Part shown: piece after piece, positions 8,718-16,969 of the stretch
Layout of the letters: each line of letters opens with the position of its first letter
Position numbering within the stretch: the first letter of the stretch is position 1
From: an uncultured Alphaproteobacteria bacterium
GTDB taxonomy: Bacteria > Pseudomonadota > Alphaproteobacteria > Caulobacterales > Caulobacteraceae
Assembly (NCBI GenBank): GCA_903860975.1
Contig: CAIOSI010000012.1
Coordinates: 1 to 38,534 of the forward strand
Direction of reading: 5' to 3'
Length of the DNA: 38,534 nt
Notes under the pieces: model-generated
Database searches by the model: none
What the model saw: only the letters and a program-made list of their open reading frames with translations
Told to the model about the DNA's origin: nothing
Made by a program: the position numbers and the translations under genes

Positions 8718-9305
8718 TCAGATGACGATCTTCAACGCCTCTTCCACCCGTCCGACCCAGGCTGTCACACGCTGATCGTCGCCGAGGTTGAACCCGCCTT
8801 GATCGGCGACCCGTGTGCAGGCGACGAGCGCCACATCGGCGAGCGTGACCTCATCGCCCACGAAGACCGGCCCGTCCGTCGCAAGGGTGTCCTCCAGACG
8901 TTTCAACGCAGCCTTCCCGAGCTCGACAATCCACGGCTCGAGATCGGCGACCGCCTTTCCTTCGTAGGCGACCTGAACGCGGGCCAAAGCCACGTAGGGG
9001 TCGTGATTGCACGGCTCCCGGAACATTCACTCGAGCATCTTGGCCCTCTGGTAGGCGTCCGAAGGGATCAGGTTTGAGCCCTCGACAAGGTGCAGGATGA
9101 TGGCATTGGATTGAGCCAAGGACCGCCCATCGTCGAGCATAACCGCTGGCACTTGGCCCGTCGGATTCATCACCAGAAAGGCCGGCGTCAGGGTCTGGCT
9201 CGCGATGACACTTGTTTCGATCCATTCGTAGGAGCGGCCCAACGAGTCGGCGACCCACGTCACCTTGAGGCCGGGTCCGGAGATGGAATCTCCATAGATT
9301 TTCAC
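8718..9305 (-). pseudogene. Glutathione S-transferase interrupted by an in-frame TGA
   Basis: Two halves of one GST lie in the same frame. Residues 1-92 form the thioredoxin-like domain (MKIYGDSISGPGLKV; NPTGQVPAVMLDDG; LAQSNAIILHL, the glutathione-binding region). After AKMLE comes TGA (9029-9027), then MFREPCNHDPYVALARV and the helical C-terminal domain ending GRVEEALKIVI. Family members have a Trp just at the stop position (pattern LxWMFxEQYxHEPYIAVAR), so a TGG to TGA change in an otherwise intact 195-codon gene is the simple reading. A sequencing error cannot be excluded. Both halves keep coding character, so the damage, if real, is recent. Confidence 0.8.
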
Positions 9306-9495
9306 GAACGGCCTGTGGATATCATGAGCCGCATGCGGCGGCTATCTGCCTGGGAACGCGAGAGATATCCTGTCGATCAGGCTGTTAGATATACTCACAG
9401 GTCTCAATGCAGCGGTCCGTGTGGGGTTGGCAGGCCCTAGTCGTCTGGGCTAAAAACTGGGCCTCACCAGTTCAACGACGAAGGAGGATGCCGTC

Positions 9496-9975
9496 ATGCG
9501 ACGCCGCCTCGCCGCTCTGGCAAGCTTGCCCTTGTTCTTCCTCGGTTCGGCCGCCCAGGCTGCGTCCGATGACCCCGTGGGGGATCTGATCATGTCCGTG
9601 GTCACCGGGGTATTGCCCGCCGGTCCGGGCTGGAACTTGAAGGCGACCCTCTATCATGCCGGTGCCCGTGGCGTGGGCGCGCTCGACTCGCTCGGCTGCA
9701 AGGTCGTGGCCATGCGCACCGTTGCCGTCGATCACAATCTGATCGCCAAGCGCAGCGTGCTGTTCATCAAGGAGACTGTCGGGCTGAAGATGCCGGATGG
9801 TTCGACCCACGACGGCTACTGGTATGCCTCCGATGTGGGAAGCGCCATCAAAGGCCAACGCATCGATCTCTTCACGGGCTCAGGCGCACACTCCATGGGC
9901 GCAGTGCATGGCCTAGACCTTTCCAGTCTTACGGCTGTGAAGGTCGGTGAATTCAAAGGCTGCCCCCCGGGTTAA
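9496..9975 (+). CDS. 3D-domain (MltA C-terminal type) secreted protein
   Basis: 159 residues with a signal peptide (about 1-22, ending AAQA). The core shows the 3D-domain pattern: MRTVAVDHNLIAKRSVLFIK, DGYWYASDVGSAIKGQRID and LFTG, with three conserved Asp residues that form the active-site cleft in MltA-type lytic transglycosylases. Short 3D proteins are thought to bind or cleave peptidoglycan in the periplasm; the activity of this one is unknown. Two Cys (in LGCKV and KGCPPG) may form a disulfide. The start ATG 9496 has AAGGAGG about eight bases upstream. It stands as a single transcription unit. Confidence 0.85.
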   Translation: MRRRLAALASLPLFFLGSAAQAASDDPVGDLIMSVVTGVLPAGPGWNLKATLYHAGARGVGALDSLGCKVVAMRTVAVDHNLIAKRSVLFIKETVGLKMPDGSTHDGYWYASDVGSAIKGQRIDLFTGSGAHSMGAVHGLDLSSLTAVKVGEFKGCPPG

Positions 9976-10082
9976 GGAAAAACTCGCCCGACAAATCTCT
10001 CAGACTGCGGTCCCGGCTTTCATAAAAAAAGGGAATTTGTCTGAAGAACATATTGATCTATAATCAGAATTTTCCTCCCTTC

Positions 10083-10160
10083 TCGGGCGAAGCGGGGGTC
10101 GGCAAGTCGACGCTCATTCGCCATCTACAGACCCTGTGCGAAGGCGTTGTGAGAGCGTAA
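10083..10160 (+). pseudogene. P-loop ATPase remnant
   Basis: A short frame reads SGEAGVGKSTLIRHLQTLCE and ends at TAA 10158-10160. GEAGVGKST is a Walker A motif of the STAND/AAA kind, as in adenylate-cyclase or TPR-linked ATPases. No start or remaining domain is present; upstream lies an AT-rich patch (10020-10080) unlike the surrounding DNA. It is likely the leftover of a deleted gene. The rest of 9976-10302 holds nothing I recognise. Confidence 0.5.
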
Positions 10161-10302
10161 AACGCTTCGCTTTTAAGCCGGTGATCGCACCGCTGGGGCC
10201 TGTCTCGGCGCGCGCAGAATTGGGGCTCTCCGTCGCCTTGCAGGCGGCCTCGAGTCCGCCTTAGGGTCCCGGCCTCGATCAGCGTCTCCGGGGAAATGAC
10301 CG

Positions 10303-12120
10303 ATGAACCTCAACCGCCGCGCCATGCTTCTGTCCTCCGGCGCTGCAGCCGCCGCAATAGGGCTCGCGCCTCAGGCTCTGGCGGGCGGTGATCTCAAACT
10401 GGCGGCTCTCTTTGACGCCTTCTTCAGGGAGGGCCTGCAACTTCGCCCAGAGAGCGCCACCCAGCTGGGCCTCGACAAGGGTGCCAACGCAGCCCTCAAA
10501 TCCAGGTTGGACGATGGCTCAAGCACGGGCCGCGCGGCGGCGAAGTCTCAAAACGCCGATCAGCTGGCCCGCCTTCAGGCCATCGACCGCGGCAAGCTCA
10601 CAGGCCCCGACCGTTTGAACTATGATGTCGTCCTCTATACGCGCCAATCGACTGCGAGGACCCAGAGCTTCGACTTCGGAGGCTCCGCATTCAGCCCTTC
10701 GGCCTATGTGCTGAGCCAGCTCACCGGATCCTACCAGTCGACGCCAGACTTCCTCGACACTAAGCACACGGTGGCAACCGCAGAGGACGCAGAGGCCTAC
10801 CTTTCGCGCCTGTCGGCTTTCGGTGACCAGCTGCAAGCTGACACCCAACGCCTTCGTCATGACGTCGGCATGGGGATCGTGCCTCCCGACTTTATCCTGG
10901 ACCTAACACTGGACCAGATGAGCAAGACCTTGGCGCCAGCTGACAAGGCGTTGGTGGTCACCTCAATCGCCCGTCGCGCGGCCGAAAAGGGACTGAGCGA
11001 ACATTACGGCAAGGACGCTGCCAAGATTTACAGCGATAAGGTGCTGCCCGCCCTGGAGCGCCAACTCGCAGAGATAAAAAAGCTGCGCGCCACGGCCGTC
11101 CATGACGCCGGCGTCTGGCGGTTCAAGGAAGGCCCGGCCTTCTATGAGGCGGCTTTGCACGCGACGACCACGACCAAGTACACACCGCAAGAGGTGCACA
11201 AGATCGGCCTTGAACAGGGCAAGGAAATCTCCGCGCGCATCGACGGCCTCCTCAGGAAGGTAGGCCTGACCCAAGGCTCGCTGGCCGAGCGGATCAAGCA
11301 TCTCTACGCCGATCCCAAACAGCTGTTCCCCAACACCGACACAGGCAAAGCCGAGGCGATCGCCTACTGCAACCGCCGGTTAGATGAGATCCGCCCCCGC
11401 CTCCCCTCCGTTTTCAAACGCGTGCCCCCCTACAGATTTGAGGTCCGTCGCGTACCGCCCCAGACTGAGGCCGGAGCCGCTTCCGCCTTCAGCCAAGGCC
11501 CGGCGATTGACGGTTCGCGGCCGGGGATCGTCTACTTCAACTTACATGACAGCGCCGAATGGCCGCGGTTTTGCCTGTCGACCACGATCTTCCACGAAGG
11601 CCTGCCGGGCCACCAGCTCGAGGGTGGGTTGGCGCTCTCCAATACAGACCTGCCACTGATCCGAAAGAGCTCAGGCTTCTCGGGCTATGGGGAGGGCTGG
11701 GCGTTATATGCCGAACAGTTGGCCGACGAGATCGGTATGTATGACGACGATCCGTTGGGCCGCATCGGATATCTGAAGTTCCAGCTGTTTCGCGCCAACC
11801 GCTGCGTCGTCGATACGGGTATCCACCACATGCGCTGGAGCCGCGAGCAGGCCATAGCCCGCTTCGTCGAGAACGAGGGCGAGGCCCCAGGCTTTGCCGC
11901 CCGTGAAGTGGAACGCTATTGCGCCACGCCTGGCCAGGCCTGCAGCTACAAGCTTGGCCACACCACGATCGTGAACCTGCGCGCCCGTGCAAAATCAGCG
12001 CTCGGCCCCCGTTTCGAGATCAAGGACTTCCACGAGGCGATCTTAAACTGTGGCCGGGTTCCGCTCGATATTCTAGATCAGGTCGGTGACAGCTGGATTG
12101 CGTCCAAAAAGGCGACCTAG
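10303..12120 (+). CDS. DUF885 family protein (putative metallopeptidase), Tat/Sec exported
   Basis: 605 residues. The N-terminus NRRAMLLSSGAAAAAIGLA is a twin-arginine-like or Sec signal with Ala cleavage site near residue 27. The protein then follows the DUF885 pattern throughout: RLQAIDRGKLTGPDRLNYDV, the central IVYFNLHD block, FHEGLPGHQLEG with the conserved HExxPGH, SSGFSGYGEGWALYAEQLA, and C-terminal YKLGHTTIVNLR. The HE..H plus downstream Glu arrangement suggests zinc peptidase chemistry in the periplasm, but substrates for this family are mostly unknown. The length is normal for the family. It is a single gene followed by the damaged membrane-anchored protein gene. Confidence 0.88.
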   Translation: MNLNRRAMLLSSGAAAAAIGLAPQALAGGDLKLAALFDAFFREGLQLRPESATQLGLDKGANAALKSRLDDGSSTGRAAAKSQNADQLARLQAIDRGKLTGPDRLNYDVVLYTRQSTARTQSFDFGGSAFSPSAYVLSQLTGSYQSTPDFLDTKHTVATAEDAEAYLSRLSAFGDQLQADTQRLRHDVGMGIVPPDFILDLTLDQMSKTLAPADKALVVTSIARRAAEKGLSEHYGKDAAKIYSDKVLPALERQLAEIKKLRATAVHDAGVWRFKEGPAFYEAALHATTTTKYTPQEVHKIGLEQGKEISARIDGLLRKVGLTQGSLAERIKHLYADPKQLFPNTDTGKAEAIAYCNRRLDEIRPRLPSVFKRVPPYRFEVRRVPPQTEAGAASAFSQGPAIDGSRPGIVYFNLHDSAEWPRFCLSTTIFHEGLPGHQLEGGLALSNTDLPLIRKSSGFSGYGEGWALYAEQLADEIGMYDDDPLGRIGYLKFQLFRANRCVVDTGIHHMRWSREQAIARFVENEGEAPGFAAREVERYCATPGQACSYKLGHTTIVNLRARAKSALGPRFEIKDFHEAILNCGRVPLDILDQVGDSWIASKKAT

Positions 12121-12263
12121 CATGTCGCCGGCGACCAGGCGGAATAATCATCCATGTGGGAGCTAGGGTCTTGATCCCGTCATCCAGGCGAGGCCCATTG
12201 GCGCCAGGGCAAAACCGATAGCGATTGACGGTCCTGCATTTAACATCAGGTCAGGAAACGCTG

Positions 12264-12896
12264 TTGGGGATCCCTATCGGCGCGCTGCTCGCCAGTGCGG
12301 GCGGGCTCTTGGCGGGCCGGATCGAAAGCTGACTGCGCCGGCGTGAACGCGAACAGGGCGCAGCCCTGCTTTTTGGTGAAATCCTTGCCGCCCTGAATTT
12401 GATCCTACGCCTTGCCGATCAGGCGCGTGGACGCGGCGATCCCTTTGGCCCCATCACAATGAGGATCTTCAAGGCCGCGCAGCATGAGAGTAAAATTTAC
12501 GACCGCAATCGCGAGACTTTGTTCGGTCTGCGCGAAGCAACCTTACGGGCTCAAACCCACCAGCTGGTGATTCAGATCCATCTGAGCGTCGATGCCAGAT
12601 TCGAGGCCGCAACCGTCATCGATGCCAATCGTGACGATCCTGAACCGTCGCAAGCCATCCAAGCCAAGCTCAGAATCGCCGAGGCGAGCCGGCGGGACGC
12701 CTTTGAGCGTTTGATGCAACTCCATGCTGAAATCCCGCCGCTGATCGCTCAGTACGAAAAGATCACCAAGCATCCACTCGACGCGCACGACATTGTCGCC
12801 CAGCCGGGGCTTGTTCAGCCGACCGAATTGGCCTCGCCACAGCCCCCCGGCGCGCGCGGTCTAGCGCAATCAGGTTTCGACAAAGGCCCGTTCTAA
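12264..12896 (+). pseudogene. Small membrane-anchored protein with an in-frame stop
   Basis: Reading from TTG 12264 (AGGAA seven bases upstream) gives a short membrane segment, MGIPIGALLASAGGLLAG, then RIES, a TGA at 12330-12332, and LRRREREQGAALLFGEILAA in the same frame. The frame then continues 165 codons as a helical cytoplasmic domain (from ILRLADQARGRGDPFGP to the stop at 12896). A single membrane helix followed by an arginine-rich stop-transfer and a helical domain is a normal layout for small inner-membrane proteins, so the TGA most likely replaced a Trp or Arg codon. A shorter product from TTG 12399 is possible. Function unknown. The last 27 bases overlap the convergent ferredoxin reductase gene. 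Confidence 0.5.
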
Positions 12897-13691
12897 AACG
12901 AAGTCGCCAGGGGAGGCGATGGAGCCTTCCTGGTAGCCCCGATCGATCAGCTGCTGCTTCAGATCGGCGAGCACCGAGGGTCCGCCACAGAGCATGACGC
13001 GGTCGATGGCCGGATCGAAGGGCGGAACACCTAAGTCTTTGAAAAGTTGTCCTGATGCGATCAATTCGGTGATCCGGCCTTGGGTCTTGAACGGCTCACG
13101 CGTCACCGTCGGGTAGTAGCGCAGCTTCGGACCAATCAGTTCGCCCAGGATCTCATCGTGCGCCAGTTCGTGATCCAGAAGCTCGCGATAATTGAGGTCG
13201 GCCACCTCGCGAACCGTGTGCGTCACGATCACCTCGTCGAACCGCTCATAGACGTCCGGATCACGCGCCAAGGATAGCCAAGGCGCAAGACCCGTCCCGG
13301 TGCCCAGCATCCAAAGGCGCTTGCCGGGCTTCAGCCCATCCAGAACGAGCGTCCCGGTCGGCTTGCGCCCGATGAGCACCTCATCGCCGACCTTGATCTT
13401 CTGCAGGCGAGAGGTGAGCGGACCGTCCGAGACCTTGATCGAATAGAATTCCAGCTCTTCGCACCAAGCCGGCGAGGCGATGGAATAGGCGCGCACCAAC
13501 GGCTTGCCGTCTTCCTTCACGAGCCCGACCATGACGAACTGGCCGCTGGAGAATCGCAAGGCTGGGTCCCGCGTCGTGCGGAATGAGAACAGACTATCGG
13601 TCCAGTGTTGGACCCAGGTCACTTTCTCGACAAAGAATGCGGCTGGCGCTTTCACTTGCGCGGGCTCAGTGGCGAGGGAGATGTCATTCAT
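12870..13691 (-). CDS. fpr: Ferredoxin--NADP+ reductase
   Basis: 273 residues. FAD-binding motif RAYSIASP (residues about 68-75; RxYS), followed by the NAD(P)-binding domain with GTGTGLAPWLSL, the VTHTVREVADLNY block and MLCGGPSVLADL. The C-terminus ends in FVLERAFVE, the aromatic tail pattern of bacterial class II Fpr. It moves electrons between NADPH and ferredoxin/flavodoxin. It lies just downstream of the sulfate-assimilation genes on the same strand, 27 bases after the cysH stop. Given that the sulfite reductase here is of the ferredoxin-type single-subunit form, Fpr could feed it with electrons; that link is inference from position. Confidence 0.9.
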   Translation of the reverse strand: MNDISLATEPAQVKAPAAFFVEKVTWVQHWTDSLFSFRTTRDPALRFSSGQFVMVGLVKEDGKPLVRAYSIASPAWCEELEFYSIKVSDGPLTSRLQKIKVGDEVLIGRKPTGTLVLDGLKPGKRLWMLGTGTGLAPWLSLARDPDVYERFDEVIVTHTVREVADLNYRELLDHELAHDEILGELIGPKLRYYPTVTREPFKTQGRITELIASGQLFKDLGVPPFDPAIDRVMLCGGPSVLADLKQQLIDRGYQEGSIASPGDFVLERAFVET

Positions 13692-13718
13692 CGCTGATCT
13701 ACGCTCTTTCGGGCGGCG

Positions 13719-14465
13719 TCAAATGTCGCCGCCGACATTGGCCACCATGCCGGGAGCCCGGGCGACATGGATGCCACATTCGGTCTTTTCAGAATCCTCC
13801 CAGCGACCGGCGCGCACGTCTTGCCCCGCTTCCACCGGCTTGGTGCAAGGCCAGCAACCGATAGAGGGAAATCCTTGCGCCACGAGCGGGTGCGCCGGCA
13901 CCTCGTGCTGCGCCATATAGGAGTCGAGATCCGTCTTCGCCCAGTTAGCCAGAGGATTGAATTTGATCTGATGGTTGGACTGTTCCACCACAGGCAATGA
14001 CAGCCGGTCCCCGCCATGGAACCGTTTTCGCCCGGTGATCCAGCCGTCGAATTCCGCCAGCGCCTTGTCGAGCGGGATCACTTTGCGGATCTCGCAGCAT
14101 GCGTCGGTATCCGTCTGCCACAGCTTGGCCTCAGGGTCAGAGATCGCAAGGTCGTGATGGGCCGGCCGAAGGTCGCGCACATTGGTCAGGCCCAATTTCG
14201 CCGCCAGTTGTCGACGGTAGTCGAGGGTCTGGCCGAAAAGCATTCCGGTATCGAGGAATAGGACGGGCATGTCCGGCTTCACCCTCGACACCAGGTGCAG
14301 CAGGACCGCCGCCTCCGCCCCGAAGGACGAGACCAGCGCCAGTTTGTCGCCGACGACGCCGATGGCTTGCTCCAAGACTGTGCGCGGGTGGGCATGGCGC
14401 AGCTGCGCATCCAGACGAGCGGCGAGTGTCGGCAGCCCGTCGCTATGAGCGTAGGCCAAGCTCAT
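13719..14465 (-). CDS. cysH: Phosphoadenylyl/adenylyl-sulfate reductase
   Basis: About 248 residues from ATG 14465. PAPS/APS reductase motifs: ALVSSFGAEAAVLLHLV (P-loop of the ATP-pyrophosphatase fold), LDTGMLFGQTLDYR, CCEIRK with the first Cys pair, GRKRFHGGDRLSLP, GCWPCTKPV with the second Cys pair, and the catalytic ECGIH near the C-terminus. The CC...CxxC set marks the [4Fe-4S] type, which normally reduces APS. The product is sulfite, passed to CysI. The start is fixed by a four-base overlap (ATGA) with the DUF934 gene; a longer frame to 14549 would run back into that gene. Confidence 0.94.
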   Translation of the reverse strand: MSLAYAHSDGLPTLAARLDAQLRHAHPRTVLEQAIGVVGDKLALVSSFGAEAAVLLHLVSRVKPDMPVLFLDTGMLFGQTLDYRRQLAAKLGLTNVRDLRPAHHDLAISDPEAKLWQTDTDACCEIRKVIPLDKALAEFDGWITGRKRFHGGDRLSLPVVEQSNHQIKFNPLANWAKTDLDSYMAQHEVPAHPLVAQGFPSIGCWPCTKPVEAGQDVRAGRWEDSEKTECGIHVARAPGMVANVGGDI

Positions 14466-14962
14466 TCCGAGCGCTCGACAAAGGCCGGCGGGCGGCCATC
14501 GGACGCGCGTTGATAGACATGACGAAAGCGGTAGGCGGCGGTTTCCCACATTTCCACGTTCGCGCCATCCGCCGGCTCGAAGGCGTCAAACCCGCAACGG
14601 ACCATGTTGCCCGCCTGCTCGCGTAGGACGTCGCCCACAGCGCGCACCTGGCCCTTGTACTGAAACCGCTCGCGCAGCAGCCGCGCGGAGCTTAAGGCTC
14701 GGCCATCGCTGAACTTGGGGAAGGCCAGAGCCACAACCGCGATCTGCGGTAGGTCATAGGCGAGCGCCTCAACCTCTTCTGCGCTTTCCAACCGCACGCC
14801 GACCTTGCGGCTTTCGCTCAGGAGAGCCTCGCCGTCGGTTTGGAAGCGCAGGAGCGAAATGATCACGTCCCCGGGCGGGACGGACTGATCATCGCTCACC
14901 GCGGTGAACGGATCCTCGGCAAGCGCGAACCCGCTGGCCGTTAAACTAATGAACGTCGGCAT
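14462..14962 (-). CDS. DUF934 family protein of the sulfate assimilation operon
   Basis: About 166 residues from ATG 14962 (MPTFISLTASGF). It carries the DUF934 core VGVRLESAEEVEALAYDLPQ, then VVALAFPKFSDGRALSSARL and LRERFQYKGQVRAVGDVLRE. Members sit almost always between cysI and cysH and are thought to assist sulfite reduction, perhaps as an oxidoreductase partner; the exact role is not settled. It overlaps the end of cysI by 17 bases and the start of cysH by four, so the set is translated as one unit. Confidence 0.88.
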   Translation of the reverse strand: MPTFISLTASGFALAEDPFTAVSDDQSVPPGDVIISLLRFQTDGEALLSESRKVGVRLESAEEVEALAYDLPQIAVVALAFPKFSDGRALSSARLLRERFQYKGQVRAVGDVLREQAGNMVRCGFDAFEPADGANVEMWETAAYRFRHVYQRASDGRPPAFVERSE

Positions 14963-16601
14963 AGACCGCCTCCTTGAAGGGGGCCAGGCCGGTGCGCCGG
15001 AAGGTGTCGAGGAAGCGTTCACTGTCTTGGCGCTCGCGCAAATAGACATCGACGAGCGTGTCCACGGCGCTGGCCACCTTGTCATAAGGCAGGGCCGGCC
15101 CCAGGGCCTGGCCTACCGCAGCGTCCTCCGCTCCGGAGCCGCCTAGGGTCAGCTGATAAAACTCCTCACCCTTCTTATCGACGCCCAAGATGCCGATGTG
15201 GCCCACGTGGTGATGACCACAAGCGTTGATGCAGCCCGAGATCTTGACCTTCAGTTCTCCGACACGTTCTGCGCGGTCCGGATCGGCGAACTTCTCGGCG
15301 ATGTGCTGGGCGACCGAAATGGCTCTGGCGTTTGCCAGGGCGCAATAGTCGAGCCCCGGGCAGGCGATGATATCTGAAATCAGGTTCATGTTCGGCGTCG
15401 CCAAGCCCACCTGCGCCAGTGCGGCCCAGACGGTGGCGACGTCGTCCAGTTTCACATGCGGCAAGACCAAATTTTGCTCGTGAGTGACGCGGATTTCGTC
15501 CTGGCCATAGCGCTGAGCGAGATCGGCGACCTGCTCCATCTGTTCCGACGTCGCATCGCCCGGGGTCGCACCGATCGCCTTCAGCGACACCTCGACGATG
15601 GAATATCCCGAAACTTTGTGTGGCTTTAGATTGTTGCGTGCAAATCGGGCGAAGGCGGGACTTCGGAGTTTCGCGGTCTCGAAGGCCTCCGACACCACCG
15701 GCAACGTCTCAAAGGTCTTGAGTGTGAACGCGGCACGGATGCGCGCGAGCTCGTGGTCGGGAAGATCTGTTTGCGACCCACCCTTCTCCCATTCCGCCTC
15801 GACCTGGCTGGCGAACTCTTCGCGGCCAAGCGCGGCCACAAGAACCTTGATGCGGGCCTTGTGAATGTTGTCCCGACGCCCGTGGCGATTGTAGGTGCGC
15901 AAAATCGCTTCGAGATAAGAGAACAGACGTGTTGCGGGCAGGAACTGGCGGATCGTCTGACCGATGTAGGGCATCCGCCCCAGGCCACCGCCGACCATCA
16001 CTTCAAAGCCCAGGGTCCCGTCACGCGCACGTTTCAGATTGAGGCCGATGTCGTGGGTCTTAGCCGCGGTCCGATCCTTCGCTGCAGCCGTGACCGCGAT
16101 CTTGAACTTGCGCGGTAGCCAATTGAATTCCGGATGCACCGTCGACCACTGGCGGATCGCCTCAGCCCAGACCCGTGGATCGTCGATTTCCTCAGCCGTC
16201 GCCCCAGCGTAAGGATCGGCCGTGACGTTGCGAATGCAATTGCCGGAGGTCTGAATGGCATGCATGTCGACGCTGGCGAGCGCGTCCATAATGTCTGGCG
16301 CATCAGCCAGCTTGATCCAGTGGAACTGCAGGTTGGTACGGGTGGTGAAGTGGCCGTAGCCCTTGTCGTAGTTCCGGCCGATCCAGGCCAATTTGCGCAA
16401 CTGCGTCGAGTTCAGCGAGCCATAGGGCACAGCGACGCGCAACATGTAGGCGTGGAGCTGTAAATAGAGCCCGTTCCGCAGCCGCAATGGCTTGAACTGC
16501 TCTTCCGTGAGCTCGCCCGCGAGCCGGCGCGCCACCTGGCCACGGAACTCCGCAGTCCGGTCTGCCAGCATGTCCTTATCGATGGTGTCATAGCGATACA
16601 T
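14946..16601 (-). CDS. cysI: Assimilatory sulfite (nitrite/sulfite) reductase haemoprotein
   Basis: 551 residues. It has two ferredoxin-like half-repeats and the sirohaem/[4Fe-4S] cysteines in CPGLDYCALANARAI and SGCINACGHHHVGHIG (near residues 415-480). The NIS/SiR N-terminal signature KLAWIGRNYDKGYGHFTTRT is present, with NLQFHWIKL after it. It reduces sulfite to sulfide with six electrons. No flavoprotein CysJ is present, and the size and operon form match the ferredoxin-dependent type common in alphaproteobacteria. It sits nine bases after the DUF2849 gene. In this window it could also take sulfite released by the monooxygenase at 33811-34872. Confidence 0.94.
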   Translation of the reverse strand: MYRYDTIDKDMLADRTAEFRGQVARRLAGELTEEQFKPLRLRNGLYLQLHAYMLRVAVPYGSLNSTQLRKLAWIGRNYDKGYGHFTTRTNLQFHWIKLADAPDIMDALASVDMHAIQTSGNCIRNVTADPYAGATAEEIDDPRVWAEAIRQWSTVHPEFNWLPRKFKIAVTAAAKDRTAAKTHDIGLNLKRARDGTLGFEVMVGGGLGRMPYIGQTIRQFLPATRLFSYLEAILRTYNRHGRRDNIHKARIKVLVAALGREEFASQVEAEWEKGGSQTDLPDHELARIRAAFTLKTFETLPVVSEAFETAKLRSPAFARFARNNLKPHKVSGYSIVEVSLKAIGATPGDATSEQMEQVADLAQRYGQDEIRVTHEQNLVLPHVKLDDVATVWAALAQVGLATPNMNLISDIIACPGLDYCALANARAISVAQHIAEKFADPDRAERVGELKVKISGCINACGHHHVGHIGILGVDKKGEEFYQLTLGGSGAEDAAVGQALGPALPYDKVASAVDTLVDVYLRERQDSERFLDTFRRTGLAPFKEAVYADVH

Positions 16602-16609
16602 GGGCGTCT

Positions 16610-16969
16610 CTATTTGCGCTTGATCAGGTCGACACGTCCGCTGGAGCGGGCTGCGCCATGAGCGAGCAGCAGGGCCTCGATGGCCGCGCCGCCTTGCGTT
16701 TGTTTGCCGTGCGCCAGATTGCTGGGCCCCAGCGCGCGGATGCGCTCGCGATAGCTCAAAGGCGCCCAGAGTCCGGCCGATTCTGCGAGATCGATCAGAT
16801 AGGGATCCACAACGACCACGGGTTGGTTTTTAGCATGCCCCTCGGCAGCCTCGGCGGCCGGATCGGCGTCGGCGAACAGGTCCGCATCGCCGAACTGCTC
16901 GACCCACTGGCCTTTGGCCCAGAACACCACCTCGCCATCGGTAAGCCGATTGGCTGTCAGCGCCTTCAT
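16610..16969 (-). CDS. DUF2849 domain protein of the sulfite reductase operon
   Basis: 119 residues: MKALTANRLTDGEVVFWAKG, a middle acidic stretch, VVVVDPYLIDLAESAGLWAP and LSYRERIRALGPSN. This matches the DUF2849 family, which is nearly always encoded between the sirohaem methyltransferase and sulfite reductase genes in alphaproteobacteria. No reaction is known. Its start overlaps the cobA stop by four bases, and its stop is nine bases before cysI, so it is part of the same transcript. Confidence 0.88.
   Translation of the reverse strand: MKALTANRLTDGEVVFWAKGQWVEQFGDADLFADADPAAEAAEGHAKNQPVVVVDPYLIDLAESAGLWAPLSYRERIRALGPSNLAHGKQTQGGAAIEALLLAHGAARSSGRVDLIKRK

Noticed and set aside
7748..8725. 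Plus-strand frame of 325 codons opposite the S1/P1 nuclease
   Set aside because: The minus strand has signal peptide, zinc-ligand motifs and normal family length. The plus frame has none of these.
12112..12140. Hairpin GGCGAC...GTCGCC after the DUF885 gene as a terminator
   Set aside because: Six-base arms without a T-run; such GC-rich inverted repeats are expected by chance here.
8718..12896. Reassignment of TGA to Trp, suggested by two in-frame TGA codons
   Set aside because: TGA ends many intact genes in the window (for example the ATPase, permease and aldo-keto reductase genes), and Trp is otherwise encoded by TGG. Mutation or read error is more likely.
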